Of a stretch of 64,000 bases of DNA, positions 52,618 through 62,177 are shown piece after piece. The position numbers and the translations under genes were made by a program. The notes beneath the pieces were generated by a model that made no database searches, was not told the origin of the DNA, and saw only the letters and a program-made list of their open reading frames with translations. How positions within the stretch are numbered: the stretch's first letter is position 1; each line of letters begins with the position of its first letter. The stretch is from Halofilum ochraceum. Lineage in GTDB: Bacteria; Pseudomonadota; Gammaproteobacteria; XJ16; Halofilaceae. Where the stretch lies: assembly GCF_001614315.2 (NCBI RefSeq), contig NZ_LVEG02000001.1, positions 372,001 to 436,000 on the forward strand, written 5' to 3'.

Positions 52618-53308
52618 GCGGGCGGGTGGCGGCGTCCCGGTGGTCTGTATCGACGGGCCGAGCGGTTCGGGCAAGGGCACGCTCGCCCGCCGCGTGGCCG
52701 AGGAACTGGGTTTTTACCTGCTGGACTCCGGTGCCCTGTATCGGCTGACCGCACTGGCCGCCGTGCGCCGCGGTGTGGATCTGGACGACGAGGCGGCCGT
52801 GGCCGAGGTGGCGGCGACCATGCAGCCCCGGTTCGAGCCCACGGGGGACGGCTGGACGCGCACCTGGCTGGATGGCGATCATGTCACCCGGGAAATCCGC
52901 GCGGAAGAGGTCGGCATGAACGCCTCCCGCGTCGCCGCGCTGCCCGCGGTACGCGAGGCATTGCTCGCGTTGCAGCGCGGGTTCCGGCAGCCCCCGGGGC
53001 TGGTCGCGGACGGCCGTGACATGGGCAGCGTCGTGTTCCCGGACGCGCAACTCAAGATTTTCCTGACCGCTTCGGCCGAGGAGCGCGCGCGGAGACGTTA
53101 TAAGCAGTTGAACGACAAGGGGATTGGTGCTAACCTCGCCGCCCTTCTGAATGACATCGAGGCGCGCGACGAGCAGGATGCGCAACGGGCGGCTTCCCCA
53201 ATGGTGCCCGCCGACGACGCCATCGTGATCGATTCCACGAGTCTCGCGATCGAGGAAGTGACGCAGCAGGTTCTCGCGCGTGCGCGCGATTGCCTGCAGG
53301 CGGAGTAA
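52610..53308 (+). CDS. cmk: Cytidylate kinase
   Basis: Phosphorylates CMP and dCMP, 232 residues. P-loop [20 protein letters not shown], the nucleotide-binding [36 protein letters not shown], and [13 protein letters not shown] are typical. The start at 52610 overlaps the aroA stop, keeping the aroA-cmk-rpsA order. The 134-base gap after it holds a GC hairpin (GCCGGCAGGCGCCGGC) and the rpsA leader. Confidence 0.95.
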   Translation: MTERAGGGVPVVCIDGPSGSGKGTLARRVAEELGFYLLDSGALYRLTALAAVRRGVDLDDEAAVAEVAATMQPRFEPTGDGWTRTWLDGDHVTREIRAEEVGMNASRVAALPAVREALLALQRGFRQPPGLVADGRDMGSVVFPDAQLKIFLTASAEERARRRYKQLNDKGIGANLAALLNDIEARDEQDAQRAASPMVPADDAIVIDSTSLAIEEVTQQVLARARDCLQAE

Positions 53309-53442
53309 ATCATTCGCCGGTACGGCCGGCAGGCGCCGGCTCCACGGGAGTGTGGAGCGGCATTTTCTGAACCGACCCGTGGGTCCAGGGGATGGGCGAC
53401 GGGAAAGCGCGCGAGCGTGGTTAATTCAAGGTACTTGACTGA

Positions 53443-55125
53443 ATGTCTGAAAGTTTCGCGGAACTGTTCGAGGAGAGCCTGGCAAAAACGAATATGCGGC
53501 CCGGCTCGCTGCTCATGGCGACCGTGGTTGACGTACGTGACGACCTGGTCATCGTCAACGCCGGCCTGAAGTCGGAAGGCGTAATCCCGGCGAACCAGTT
53601 CACCGACGAGAACGGTGATCTGCACATCGGCGTCGGCGATACGGTGGAAGTCGCGCTCGATGCGGTCGAGGACGGCTTCGGCGAGACCCGCGTCTCGCGC
53701 GAGAAAGCGCGGCGCGTGCGCGCCTGGGCGGAACTGGAATCGGCCTTCGAGGCGAGCGAGACCGTCAAGGGTCACATCACCGGCAAGGTCAAGGGCGGCT
53801 TCACCGTCGACCTCAACGGTATCCGCGCGTTCCTCCCGGGTTCGCTGGTCGATGTCCGCCCCGTGCGCGACACCAGCTATCTCGAGGGCAAGGAACTCGA
53901 ATTCAAGGTCATCAAGCTCGATCAGCGCCGCAACAACGTGGTCGTTTCCCGCCGCGCCGTGGTGGAAAGCGAATACAGCGCCGAGCGCGAAGAACTCCTC
54001 AAGAATCTGCAGGAAGGCCAGACCGTCAAGGGCGTCGTCAAGAATCTCACCGATTATGGTGCGTTCCTCGACCTGGGCGGCATCGACGGCCTGCTGCACA
54101 TCACCGACATGGCCTGGAAGCGGGTCAAGCATCCGTCCGAGGTCGTGGAAGTGGGTCAGGAGCTCGAGGTCAAGGTTCTCAAGTTCGACCGCGAGCGCAA
54201 CCGTGTGTCGCTCGGCCTCAAGCAGCTGGGCGAGGATCCGTGGGTCGATATCGCGCGCCGCTACCCGGTTGGTACGCGCCTGTTCGGCAAGGTCACCAAC
54301 ATCGCCGATTACGGCTGTTTCGTGGAGATCGAGGAAGGCGTGGAGGGCCTGGTCCACGTGTCCGAGATGGACTGGACCAACCGCAACGTGAGCCCTTCGA
54401 AGGTCGTCGCGATCGGCGACGAGGTCGAGGTCATGATCCTGGATATCGACGAAGAGCGTCGCCGGATCTCGCTCGGCATCAAGCAGTGCCAGCCGAATCC
54501 GTGGGATGAGTTCGCGGCCACGCATAACAAGGGCGACCGCGTCGTCGGACGGATCAAGTCCATTACCGACTTCGGCGTGTTCATCGGCCTGGACGGCGGC
54601 ATCGATGGCCTCATCCATCTGTCCGACCTCTCCTGGAACGAGGCGGGCGAGGAAGCGGTGCACAAGTACCGCAAGGGCGAAGAGGTCGAGGCGGTCGTGC
54701 TCTCGGTTGACCCCGAGCGCGAGCGTATCTCGCTCGGCATCAAGCAGCTCGACAAAGACCCGTTCGCCAACTTCGTCGCGGACAATCCCAAGGGCAGCAT
54801 CGTCAAGGGCACGGTCGTCGATGTGGAACCGAAGGCCGCGACGGTCGATCTGGGTGACGGTATCGAAGGTGTGTTGCGCGCCACCGAGCTCTCGCGCGAC
54901 CGGGTCGAGGATGCCCGTTCCGTGCTGTCGATGGGCGATGAGGTCGAGTGCAAGTTCATCGGTCTCGACCGCAAGAGCCGCACGGTCAATCTCTCGATCA
55001 AGGCCAAGGACGAAGCGGAAGAGCGGGCCGTGGTCAACGACTACCAGCGTGGCGAGAGCGGCGGTGGTACCACCCTCGGCGATCTGCTGAAGGAGCAGAT
55101 CGGCGCGGGGGATGACAAGGAGTAG
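53443..55125 (+). CDS. rpsA: 30S ribosomal protein S1
   Basis: mRNA-binding ribosomal protein of 560 residues (E. coli 557) with six S1 repeats, for example [78 protein letters not shown] and [20 protein letters not shown]. The first two repeats bind the ribosome and the last four bind RNA. E. coli S1 represses its own leader; the AT-rich patch GGTTAATTCAAGGTACTTGA just before the start could play that part here. Confidence 0.97.
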   Translation: MSESFAELFEESLAKTNMRPGSLLMATVVDVRDDLVIVNAGLKSEGVIPANQFTDENGDLHIGVGDTVEVALDAVEDGFGETRVSREKARRVRAWAELESAFEASETVKGHITGKVKGGFTVDLNGIRAFLPGSLVDVRPVRDTSYLEGKELEFKVIKLDQRRNNVVVSRRAVVESEYSAEREELLKNLQEGQTVKGVVKNLTDYGAFLDLGGIDGLLHITDMAWKRVKHPSEVVEVGQELEVKVLKFDRERNRVSLGLKQLGEDPWVDIARRYPVGTRLFGKVTNIADYGCFVEIEEGVEGLVHVSEMDWTNRNVSPSKVVAIGDEVEVMILDIDEERRRISLGIKQCQPNPWDEFAATHNKGDRVVGRIKSITDFGVFIGLDGGIDGLIHLSDLSWNEAGEEAVHKYRKGEEVEAVVLSVDPERERISLGIKQLDKDPFANFVADNPKGSIVKGTVVDVEPKAATVDLGDGIEGVLRATELSRDRVEDARSVLSMGDEVECKFIGLDRKSRTVNLSIKAKDEAEERAVVNDYQRGESGGGTTLGDLLKEQIGAGDDKE

Positions 55126-55136
55126 TATTGCCGGCT

Positions 55137-55163
55137 CGGCCTGGCATGGGGGATGCCGGGCCG
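55137..55163 (+). terminator. Hairpin between rpsA and ihfB
   Basis: CGGCCTGGCAT pairs with ATGCCGGGCCG around a GGGGG loop, 11 bases after the rpsA stop. There is no T-run, so partial termination or mRNA-end protection is more likely than a full stop, leaving ihfB weakly linked to rpsA. Confidence 0.45.
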
Positions 55164-55200
55164 TTGCCGTTCCTTCCGGATGATCCGCCGGAGTTGTCTG

Positions 55201-55518
55201 ATGACCAAGTCCGAATTGATCGATGCGCTTGCGCGCAAACAAAGCCATCTCGCCTACAAGGATGTCGAGCTGGCGGTAAAGAGCCTGCTCGAGACAATGA
55301 GCCAGTCGCTCTCCGATGGTGAACGCATCGAGATTCGCGGATTTGGCAGTTTCAGCCTTCATTTCCGACCGCCGCGGATGGGGCGTAACCCGAAATCGGG
55401 TGACGCAGTGGTTCTGCGCGGCAAATACGTGCCCCATTTCAAACCGGGCAAGGCGTTGCGGGAACGGGTCAATACGCTCCCGCTGGAAAGCGACGAACGG
55501 CAGAGCCGTACCGGCTGA
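55201..55518 (+). CDS. ihfB: Integration host factor subunit beta
   Basis: DNA-bending nucleoid protein of 105 residues. [20 protein letters not shown], the [20 protein letters not shown] arm and the minor-groove [14 protein letters not shown] match IhfB, ending [12 protein letters not shown]. The start at 55201 is preferred over an open frame from 55153 because TKSELI is the conserved N-terminus. The position after rpsA is the usual one. Confidence 0.96.
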   Translation: MTKSELIDALARKQSHLAYKDVELAVKSLLETMSQSLSDGERIEIRGFGSFSLHFRPPRMGRNPKSGDAVVLRGKYVPHFKPGKALRERVNTLPLESDERQSRTG

Positions 55519-55829
55519 CTGCCTCGACGCGCCCTTGATCGGGGCCGTCCGCGCGGAGGCCGTTCCCACGGAACGGCATCCTTGATGGTGGTCGCCACTT
55601 TTCGTTGTCGCCCGACTCCCATACGATCTGCCGGTATACTCCAGACTGCCTGGGTGCTGGCCCGGACTCGATCCGTAAGGCGCCGATGCAATCCGGCGGG
55701 GGCGCTTGTTCCATACCATGAATCCTGATTTGTTGCTGCAAGGGCCGCAGTCTCACGGGAGGCTTTGGCGGCAGGGCCTGGTGCGCCCGTATGCGTATGC
55801 GGACTGGCACGGTGCCGGGGTGTCCGATC
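55519..55829. other. 311-bp gap ihfB-lapB where lapA is usually found
   Basis: In many gammaproteobacteria lapA (a small membrane protein gene) lies here. No LapA-like two-helix frame is visible in any of the three plus frames. A 38-codon frame starts at 55720 (MNPDLLLQGPQSHG) but has no family resemblance. TATACT at 55635-55640 may be a -10 element for lapB. Confidence 0.5.
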
Positions 55830-57002
55830 GTGCTTGAACTGCTCTGGCTTCTGTTGCCCGTAGCGGCCGCCAGCGGGTGGTGGGCCGGGCGGCGTACCGC
55901 GAGGAAGCCCGAGCGGGGGGCTGGGGGATCGAACCGCCCGCCAAGCGAGTATTTCCGCGGGCTGAACTACCTCCTGAATGAGCAGCAGGACGAGGCCATC
56001 GAGGTCTTTATCCGGCTGGTCGAGGTCGACTCGGATACGATCGAGACCCATCTCGCCCTCGGGAGCCTGTTCCGGCGCCGCGGCGAGGTCGATCGGGCGA
56101 TCCGGCTGCATCAGAACCTGATTGCCCGCCCCAATCTGTCCAAGAACAATCGTTCGTTCGCTCTGCTCGAACTCGCGCGTGATTACATGCGCGCCGGCGT
56201 GCTCGATCGGGCCGAAGGGCTGTTCACCGAACTCCTGCGCAACCGCACGCATGTGGTCGAGGCGTCGCGGCAACTCCTGCGTATTTACGAACGCGAACGC
56301 GAATGGCACGCCGCCATCGAGACCGCGCGCAAGCTCCAGCGTCGCGGCGGTCAATCGATGGGCAACGTGATCGCCCATTACTGGTGTGAACTCGCCGACG
56401 CCGAGCGCCGAGCAGGCAACCCGAAGGCTGCGCGCAATTTCGCGACGCGGGCGCTCAGCGCTGACCCACAGAGCGTCCGCGCCAGTATTCTCGAAGGCGA
56501 TCTCGCCATGGAAGAGGGGCGCTACCGGCAGGCGCTGCGGGCGTACCGGCGCGTGGAATCCCAGGATCCGGCGTTCCTACCCGAGGTGATCGACCGCCTT
56601 CTCGATGCGCTCGAGCGCGCCGAGAACCCGGCCGCGCTGGCGGCCTACATCGATCAGCTGCGCGGGCGCTATAATGGTTTCTCGGTGATTCAGGCGGCGA
56701 CGCGGCTGATCCGCGAACGTGAGGGCGAGTCCGCCGCGCGTGAGTTTCTGCGCGAGCAGGTCGTTCGCCGACCCTCGTTACGGGGGTTGCGCGAGTGGGT
56801 CGCATGCGAACTGGACAATGCCAGCGACCGCAGCCGGCCGGGCACACAGGTGGTACTGGATATGCTTGACCAGCTGCTGGAGACGAAACCCATCTATAAC
56901 TGCCAGCAGTGCGGGCACGAGGGCAAGATTCTCCACTGGCAGTGTCCCAGTTGCCGCGAATGGAACACCGTCAAACCGATTATCGGCATCGAGGGTGAGT
57001 GA
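55830..57002 (+). CDS. lapB: Lipopolysaccharide assembly protein LapB (YciM)
   Basis: Inner-membrane TPR protein that, in E. coli, controls LpxC turnover and LPS assembly; 390 residues against 389. A GTG at 55830 starts the N-terminal membrane helix ([19 protein letters not shown]). TPR repeats cover about residues 38-340 ([40 protein letters not shown]). The C-terminus is a rubredoxin-like metal site with [18 protein letters not shown]. An upstream ATG at 55791 would add a sequence without homology. It overlaps pyrF (TGATG). Confidence 0.95.
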   Translation: MLELLWLLLPVAAASGWWAGRRTARKPERGAGGSNRPPSEYFRGLNYLLNEQQDEAIEVFIRLVEVDSDTIETHLALGSLFRRRGEVDRAIRLHQNLIARPNLSKNNRSFALLELARDYMRAGVLDRAEGLFTELLRNRTHVVEASRQLLRIYEREREWHAAIETARKLQRRGGQSMGNVIAHYWCELADAERRAGNPKAARNFATRALSADPQSVRASILEGDLAMEEGRYRQALRAYRRVESQDPAFLPEVIDRLLDALERAENPAALAAYIDQLRGRYNGFSVIQAATRLIREREGESAAREFLREQVVRRPSLRGLREWVACELDNASDRSRPGTQVVLDMLDQLLETKPIYNCQQCGHEGKILHWQCPSCREWNTVKPIIGIEGE

Positions 57003-57724
57003 TGGGGAAGGCGGGGATTGATCGGCGCAGGATCATTGTTGCCCTCGATTATGCCGATGTGGAATCCGCCGAGGGCATTGTCGCCAGGCTGGATCCTTCG
57101 CTGTGTCGGCTGAAAGTGGGTAATGAACTCTTTACCCGGGCGGGGCCTGCTTTCATCGAGCGGCTCCAGGCGCGCGGCTTCGACGTCTTTCTCGACCTCA
57201 AGTACCACGACATCCCGAATACGGTGGCCGCAGCCTGTCAGGCCGCCGCGGATCTCGGCGTGTGGATGGTGAACGTGCATGCGCTGGGCGGGCGCCGGAT
57301 GCTCGAGGCGGCACGCACCGCGCTGGATGCGTATGCCAGCCCACCGTTGCTGATCGCGGTTACCGTACTCACCAGCCTCGAAAGCCGTGACCTGGGCGAG
57401 ATCGGTTTCGATACCGAGCCGGGCCGACTCGCTTCGCGGTTGGCGGTGCTCGCGGACGACAGTGGCTGTGATGGCGTCGTGTGCTCCGCACGCGAGGCCG
57501 GGGCGATGCGGAGCGCGCATGGCGCGGACTTCCGCCTCGTGACGCCAGGGATCCGGCCGGTGGGGGCGCGGCCTGACGATCAGCGCCGCACGCTCACGCC
57601 GGAGGAGGCGGTCACCGCGGGTGCCGATTATCTGGTCATGGGCCGCCCGATCACGGGCGCAGCCGATCCGCTGATGGCCCTCCAGGATGCCCTTGGGGAG
57701 GTGGACGCGGCGTCAGGGATGTGA
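57002..57724 (+). CDS. pyrF: Orotidine 5'-phosphate decarboxylase
   Basis: Last step of UMP synthesis, 240 residues. [20 protein letters not shown] at the start, the catalytic array [20 protein letters not shown] (Asp-x-Lys-x-x-Asp), and [20 protein letters not shown] with YLVMGRPIT at the phosphate site. The ATG at 57002 overlaps the lapB stop and has GAGGGTGAG before it. Confidence 0.96.
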   Translation: MGKAGIDRRRIIVALDYADVESAEGIVARLDPSLCRLKVGNELFTRAGPAFIERLQARGFDVFLDLKYHDIPNTVAAACQAAADLGVWMVNVHALGGRRMLEAARTALDAYASPPLLIAVTVLTSLESRDLGEIGFDTEPGRLASRLAVLADDSGCDGVVCSAREAGAMRSAHGADFRLVTPGIRPVGARPDDQRRTLTPEEAVTAGADYLVMGRPITGAADPLMALQDALGEVDAASGM

Positions 57725-57874
57725 CCGGCGTCACAGCCGCCCGTCCTTGCCGCTGGCGCTCCCGTGCTAGGATGCCGGTTCCCCGCCGGAGCGCGCTAGC
57801 GGGGGATTTCGTGGTGCGGCGCGTGGGGGCGCGTACGCTTGACACGGGATCAGGGACGAAGGAGGGACCGATCG

Positions 57875-58639
57875 ATGCAGGTGCGGGTATTGGGGTGCAG
57901 CGGAGGAATCGGTGCCGGACTGCTGACGACCGCGTTCCTCGTTGATGACGATGTCCTGATCGACGCTGGCACGGGCGTCGGCGATCTGTCGTATGAGGAC
58001 ATGAAGGATATCCGCCATGTCTTCGTCACGCATTCGCATCTCGATCACGTGGCCAGTATCCCGCTGCTGGTCGATTCGCTGTTTGATGAGCTGACCGAAC
58101 CGCTGGTCGTGCATGCGCAGCAGGTCACGATCGACGCGTTGCGCCGGCATATCTTCAACTGGGAAATCTGGCCGGATTTCACCCGTCTGCCCAATCCCGA
58201 ACGACCGGTTATGCGGTTTGAGCCGATCGAGGCCGGGGAGACCCACCGCGTCGGGGCGCGCACATTCGAGGCCATCGAGGTCGCGCATACGGTTCCGGCT
58301 GTCGGCTACCTGTGCTCGAACGGCACTTCGGCGTTCTGTTTTTCCGGCGATACCACGACCAACGACACGCTCTGGCCGGCGCTCAACCGGTCCGAGCATC
58401 TCGATCTCCTCATCGTGGAGGTCGGCTTCCCGGACCGGCAGGCCGAACTCGCTCACCTCTCGCGGCATTACAGCCCGCAGTCGCTGGCGGCGGATCTGGC
58501 CAAACTCGATCGCCGCCCGCGCATCGCCGTGACCCACATCAAGCCCGGCGACGAGGACCTGATCATGGATGAACTGGAGGCAGCGCTGCCCGGATATGAC
58601 ATCCATCGGCTTCAGGGCGACGACGCGTTCACGCTATAA
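57875..58639 (+). CDS. Metallo-beta-lactamase-fold cyclic-nucleotide phosphodiesterase (class II type)
   Basis: A 254-residue metallohydrolase. MQVRVLGCSGGIGAGLLTT leads into the zinc motif FVTHSHLDHVASIPLLVDSL, then AHTVPAVGYL, FCFSGDTTTND and AVTHIKPGDEDLIMDEL, which give further metal ligands. This pattern matches bacterial proteins annotated as 3',5'-cyclic-nucleotide phosphodiesterase related to yeast PDE1. Cyclic AMP is the likely but unproven substrate. The start at 57875 has GGAGGGACC upstream. The ffh promoter overlaps its stop codon. Confidence 0.88.
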   Translation: MQVRVLGCSGGIGAGLLTTAFLVDDDVLIDAGTGVGDLSYEDMKDIRHVFVTHSHLDHVASIPLLVDSLFDELTEPLVVHAQQVTIDALRRHIFNWEIWPDFTRLPNPERPVMRFEPIEAGETHRVGARTFEAIEVAHTVPAVGYLCSNGTSAFCFSGDTTTNDTLWPALNRSEHLDLLIVEVGFPDRQAELAHLSRHYSPQSLAADLAKLDRRPRIAVTHIKPGDEDLIMDELEAALPGYDIHRLQGDDAFTL

Positions 58640-58640
58640 T
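58612..58640 (+). promoter_or_regulatory. Probable ffh promoter
   Basis: TTCAGG (58612-58617) and a perfect TATAAT (58635-58640) are 17 bases apart. The -10 overlaps the TAA stop of the phosphodiesterase gene. A transcript would start near 58647, about 38 bases before the ffh TTG start. Confidence 0.6.
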
Positions 58641-58684
58641 CGCGCGCTCATCGACCAGGTCCCGTGATCGGGCAGGATATCGCC

Positions 58685-60061
58685 TTGTTTGACAGTCTCA
58701 CAGAACGCCTCGGCAAAACCCTCAAGAACGTCCGTGGTCAGGGGCGCCTGACCGAGGACAATATCCGCGACACCATGCGCGAGATCCGCATGGCCCTGCT
58801 CGAAGCGGATGTCGCACTGCCGGTCGTCAAGCAGTTTGTCGAACGGGCACGTCAGCGGGCCCTTGGCCGCGAGGTCGTGCGCAGCGTGTCGCCCGGCCAG
58901 GCGCTGGTAAAGGTCGTCAACGACGAGCTCGTGGCCGTCATGGGTGGGGAGCAGACCGAGCTCAATCTGCGGACCCGCCCGCCGGCTGTCATCCTCGTGG
59001 CCGGGCTGCAGGGCGCCGGCAAGACCACGACCGTCGCGAAGCTCGCGCGGCGCCTGAGTGAACGTGACCGCAAACGTGTCGCCGTGGCCAGCGCGGATAT
59101 TCACCGCCCGGCGGCCCGCGATCAGCTCGAGACGCTGGCGGGTGAGGTTGGCGTCCAGTACCTGGGCGTCGCGGGCGCGAACGACGCCGTCGGTATCGCG
59201 CGCGGCGCGCTCGAAGAGGCTCGGCGCTCGGCGCACGATGTCCTGATCATCGATACGGCGGGACGCCTCGCGATCGACGAGGCGATGATGGCCGAGGTCC
59301 GGGACGTCCACGCGGCGCTTGAACCCGCAGAGACCCTGTTCGTGGTCGACAGCCTCAGCGGTCAGGATGCGGCCCAGACCGCAAAGGCGTTCGACGAGGC
59401 GTTGCCGCTGACGGGCGTGGTCCTCACCAAGACCGATGGCGACGCCCGGGGTGGCGCCGCGCTGTCGGTGCGTATGGTCACCGGCAAGCCGATCAAGTTC
59501 CTCGGGGCCGGTGAGAAGACCGATGCCCTGGAGGTCTTCCATCCGGATCGCATCGCGTCCCGGATCCTCGGCAAGGGCGACGTCGTCAGCCTGGTCGAGG
59601 AGGCGCAGCAGAATGTCGATACCGACAAGGCCGACAAACTCGCGAAGAAGCTGAAAAAGGGCAAGGGCTTCGATCTGTCGGATCTGCGCGAGCAGCTTGA
59701 TCAGATGAACCAGATGGGCGGCGTGAGTGCCATGATGGACAAGCTGCCCGGGATGGGCGGCATGTCGAAGGCCCAGATGCAGCAGGCCGCGGGCGCCGCC
59801 GGCCAGACCACCCATATGATCGCGATCATCGATTCCATGACGCCGACCGAGCGGCGCCGGCCCGACAGCATCAACGGCTCGCGCAAGCGACGCATCGCCA
59901 ACGGCTCCGGCACCCGCGTGCAGGATGTCAATCGCCTGCTCAAGCAGCATACCCAGATGGCGAAGATGATGAAGAAGGCCTCGAAGAAGGGCGGTATGGA
60001 GAAAATGATGCGCGGCATGGGCGGTGGTGGCCAGATGCCGCCGGGCATGGGCGGCTCCTGA
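58685..60061 (+). CDS. ffh: Signal recognition particle protein Ffh
   Basis: GTPase that binds signal sequences and 4.5S RNA, 458 residues. The usual N-terminus FDSLTERLGKTLKNVRGQGR begins right after a TTG at 58685, with AGGAT upstream; a GTG at 58664 would add seven residues. The G domain has GLQGAGKTTTVAKLARRL, DTAGRLAIDEAMM and TKTDGDARGGAA. The methionine-rich M domain begins about residue 320, with MNQMGGVSAMMDKLPGMGGM and the RNA-binding RRRPDSINGSRKRRIANGSG, and ends in Met/Gly repeats. Confidence 0.95.
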   Translation: MFDSLTERLGKTLKNVRGQGRLTEDNIRDTMREIRMALLEADVALPVVKQFVERARQRALGREVVRSVSPGQALVKVVNDELVAVMGGEQTELNLRTRPPAVILVAGLQGAGKTTTVAKLARRLSERDRKRVAVASADIHRPAARDQLETLAGEVGVQYLGVAGANDAVGIARGALEEARRSAHDVLIIDTAGRLAIDEAMMAEVRDVHAALEPAETLFVVDSLSGQDAAQTAKAFDEALPLTGVVLTKTDGDARGGAALSVRMVTGKPIKFLGAGEKTDALEVFHPDRIASRILGKGDVVSLVEEAQQNVDTDKADKLAKKLKKGKGFDLSDLREQLDQMNQMGGVSAMMDKLPGMGGMSKAQMQQAAGAAGQTTHMIAIIDSMTPTERRRPDSINGSRKRRIANGSGTRVQDVNRLLKQHTQMAKMMKKASKKGGMEKMMRGMGGGGQMPPGMGGS

Positions 60062-60094
60062 GCCCGGGCCGGCGGTTGGCCGTGGCGCCCGGGC
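60062..60094 (+). terminator. Hairpin after ffh
   Basis: GCCCGGG directly after the ffh stop pairs with CCCGGGC at 60088-60094, with inner GGCGG/CCGTGG-type pairing. No T-run follows, so its strength as a terminator is doubtful. Confidence 0.35.
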
Positions 60095-60108
60095 GGCGTC
60101 CGCGCTCC

Positions 60109-60136
60109 TTCACATTCCCTGAATTTCCGGTACAAT
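60109..60136 (+). promoter_or_regulatory. Probable rpsP operon promoter
   Basis: TTCACA (60109-60114) and TACAAT (60131-60136) are 16 bases apart, placing the transcript start about 60 bases before rpsP. Confidence 0.6.
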
Positions 60137-60203
60137 CACGCGTTTACGTCTGGCGGGTCGATGGCCCGCCGCATCCGAATCGCGTACGGAGGTAGCCAGT
60201 TCG

Positions 60204-60464
60204 ATGGTTTCGATTCGACTCAGCCGCGGGGGCGCCAAGAAGCGTCCGTTTTACGAAATTGTCGTCGCCGACAGCCGGAGCCCCCGTTCGGGCCGTATCA
60301 TCGAGCGGCTGGGCCTGTTCAACCCGGTGGCGCGTGGCCAGTCGCCGCGTCTGCGTCTCGATCTCGAACGCCTGGACAAGTGGGTGGCGGATGGCGCGCA
60401 GATGAGCGACCGCGTCGTCAGCCTCGCGAAGGAGCAGCGGCGCGCCGACCAGAAGTCCGCCTGA
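60204..60464 (+). CDS. rpsP: 30S ribosomal protein S16
   Basis: An 86-residue ribosomal protein. [20 protein letters not shown] and [17 protein letters not shown] are the family signature. It opens the classic rpsP-rimM-trmD-rplS operon, with GGAGGTAG as ribosome binding site. Confidence 0.97.
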   Translation: MVSIRLSRGGAKKRPFYEIVVADSRSPRSGRIIERLGLFNPVARGQSPRLRLDLERLDKWVADGAQMSDRVVSLAKEQRRADQKSA

Positions 60465-60496
60465 GGCGGCGGACTGTACGACCGCGGTCCGGTCCG

Positions 60497-61003
60497 TTGT
60501 CGCGCCCAGAACCGGTCACGATCGGTCGCATCGGTACCCCGCGTGGTGTGCGCGGGGAGGTTCGCGTCCAGTCGTTCGCCCGCCCGCCCGAATCCATACT
60601 CGATTTCCCGAATTGGTGGGTGGAGACCGGCGAAGGTTGGGAGGAGCGAGCCGTCGAATCCAGCCGGATCCAGTCGAACGGAATCGTGGTCGCCCTGGAG
60701 GGCTGCAGGGACCGGGAATCCGCGGCGGCCCTACGCCATGCCGCGGTGGCCGTGCCGCGAGCGGCACTGCCCGAGCCGGCTCCGGGTGAATACTACTGGC
60801 ACGACCTGATCGGTCTGTCGGTGGCGACGACCGAGGGCGAAGAACTCGGGCGCGTCGATCATCTGCTCGAGACCGGCGCCAACGACGTACTGGTCGTGCA
60901 CGGCGATCGCGAACGGCTGATCCCGTGGATACAGGGGCAGGTCGTGCAGAGCGTGGACCTCCCGAAAGGCCGCATGATCGTGGACTGGGATCCGACGTTC
61001 TGA
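60497..61003 (+). CDS. rimM: Ribosome maturation factor RimM
   Basis: Assists 30S assembly at S19, 168 residues. The N-terminal domain starts VTIGRIGTPRGVRGEVRVQS; the PRC-barrel C-terminal domain has YYWHDLIGLSVATTEGEELG, ANDVLVVHG and ERLIPWIQGQVVQSVDLPKG. No ATG lies near the conserved start; TTG at 60497 is the best candidate, giving a nine-residue lead-in. The frame is open back through rpsP. It sits 32 bases after rpsP. Confidence 0.93.
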   Translation: MSRPEPVTIGRIGTPRGVRGEVRVQSFARPPESILDFPNWWVETGEGWEERAVESSRIQSNGIVVALEGCRDRESAAALRHAAVAVPRAALPEPAPGEYYWHDLIGLSVATTEGEELGRVDHLLETGANDVLVVHGDRERLIPWIQGQVVQSVDLPKGRMIVDWDPTF

Positions 61004-61025
61004 GGCCGCACCGGGGGGGCATTGC

Positions 61026-61796
61026 ATGCGCTTCGATGTCGTGACGCTGTTCCCCGGGTTGGTCGAGTCGGTGGCCGACTACGGGGTCGTTGCGCGGGCG
61101 CGGGAACGCGGGCTGTACTCGCTGCATACCTGGAACCCGCGCGACGAAACGAACGATCCGCATCGAACGGTCGACGATCGCCCGTTCGGCGGTGGGCCGG
61201 GCATGCTGATGAAGGTCCAGCCCCTGCGCGATGCGCTGGCGCGGGCGACCGCGGCGGCGCCGCGCGGCGCACTGCGGGTCCATCTGGGACCGCAGGGCCG
61301 GCCACTGACGCAACGCGCACTCGCGCGCTTCGCGGCGCTGCCCGGCCTGATACTGCTCGCCGGGCGTTACGAGGGTATCGACGAGCGGTTACTGGAAGAA
61401 TTCACGGATGAGGAGTGGTCGCTCGGCGACTTCGTCCTCTCCGGCGGCGAGGTCGCCGCGATGGCGGTGATCGACGGCGTGGTCCGGCAGTTGCCGGGCG
61501 CCCTCGGCGGCTGCGATTCGGCCGCGGCGGACTCTTTCAGCGACGGTCTGCTGGAAGGGCCGCAATATACGCGCCCGGAAGAGATTTCCGGGCGCCGCGT
61601 GCCGGCGGTTTTGCGCTCGGGCGACCATCGCGCGATCGCCGAGTGGCGCCGGCGGCAGGCGCTGGGAAGGACCTGGCTGCGGCGACCCGACCTGCTGGAA
61701 GGGCGGGCGCTGGGCCCGGAAGACCGTCGATTGCTGGAACAGTTTATCGCCGACTGGCGGGCGGGTAGCCCGGACGCGGCGAAACGAGAGATGTAA
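61026..61796 (+). CDS. trmD: tRNA (guanine-37-N1)-methyltransferase TrmD
   Basis: Methylates G37 of tRNAs with SAM, preventing frameshifts; 256 residues. MRFDVVTLFPGLVESVADYG, the linker DDRPFGGGPGMLMKVQPL, the trefoil-knot LLAGRYEGIDERLLEEFTDE and EEWSLGDFVLSGGEVAAMAV are diagnostic. It is 22 bases after rimM and 12 before rplS. Confidence 0.96.
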   Translation: MRFDVVTLFPGLVESVADYGVVARARERGLYSLHTWNPRDETNDPHRTVDDRPFGGGPGMLMKVQPLRDALARATAAAPRGALRVHLGPQGRPLTQRALARFAALPGLILLAGRYEGIDERLLEEFTDEEWSLGDFVLSGGEVAAMAVIDGVVRQLPGALGGCDSAAADSFSDGLLEGPQYTRPEEISGRRVPAVLRSGDHRAIAEWRRRQALGRTWLRRPDLLEGRALGPEDRRLLEQFIADWRAGSPDAAKREM

Positions 61797-61808
61797 CCGG
61801 AGCGGGCA

Positions 61809-62162
61809 ATGAGCGACATCATCAAAGAGATTGAAACCGAACAGATGACCAGGACGGTGCCGGAATTCGGCTCCGGCGATACCGTCAACGTTTCGGTCCG
61901 TGTGAAAGAGGGCAACCGCGAGCGCCTCCAGGCGTTCGAGGGTGTTGTCATCGGTAAACGGAACCGGGGCATCAACTCGTCGTTCACCGTGCGCAAGACG
62001 ACGCACGGCGAAGGCGTTGAGCGTGTCTTCCAGACCTACAGCCCGCAGATCGCCGAGATCAAGGTCAAGCGTCGCGGCAAGGTGCATCAGGCCAAGCTGT
62101 ACCACCTGCGCGGTCTGACCGGCAAGGCGGCTCGAATCAAGGAAAAGCTCGCCAAGAAGTAA
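61809..62162 (+). CDS. rplS: 50S ribosomal protein L19
   Basis: A 117-residue ribosomal protein with [40 protein letters not shown] and [20 protein letters not shown]. Last gene of the rpsP operon; GGAGCGGGC precedes its ATG. Confidence 0.97.
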   Translation: MSDIIKEIETEQMTRTVPEFGSGDTVNVSVRVKEGNRERLQAFEGVVIGKRNRGINSSFTVRKTTHGEGVERVFQTYSPQIAEIKVKRRGKVHQAKLYHLRGLTGKAARIKEKLAKK

Positions 62163-62177
62163 GCGGCGGGTTCTTCA

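Noticed and set aside
53098-55719. Open frame of 873 codons opposite rpsA and ihfB
   Set aside because: The opposite strand encodes intact S1 and IhfB; the repeats in the shadow frame are the mirror of the S1 repeats.
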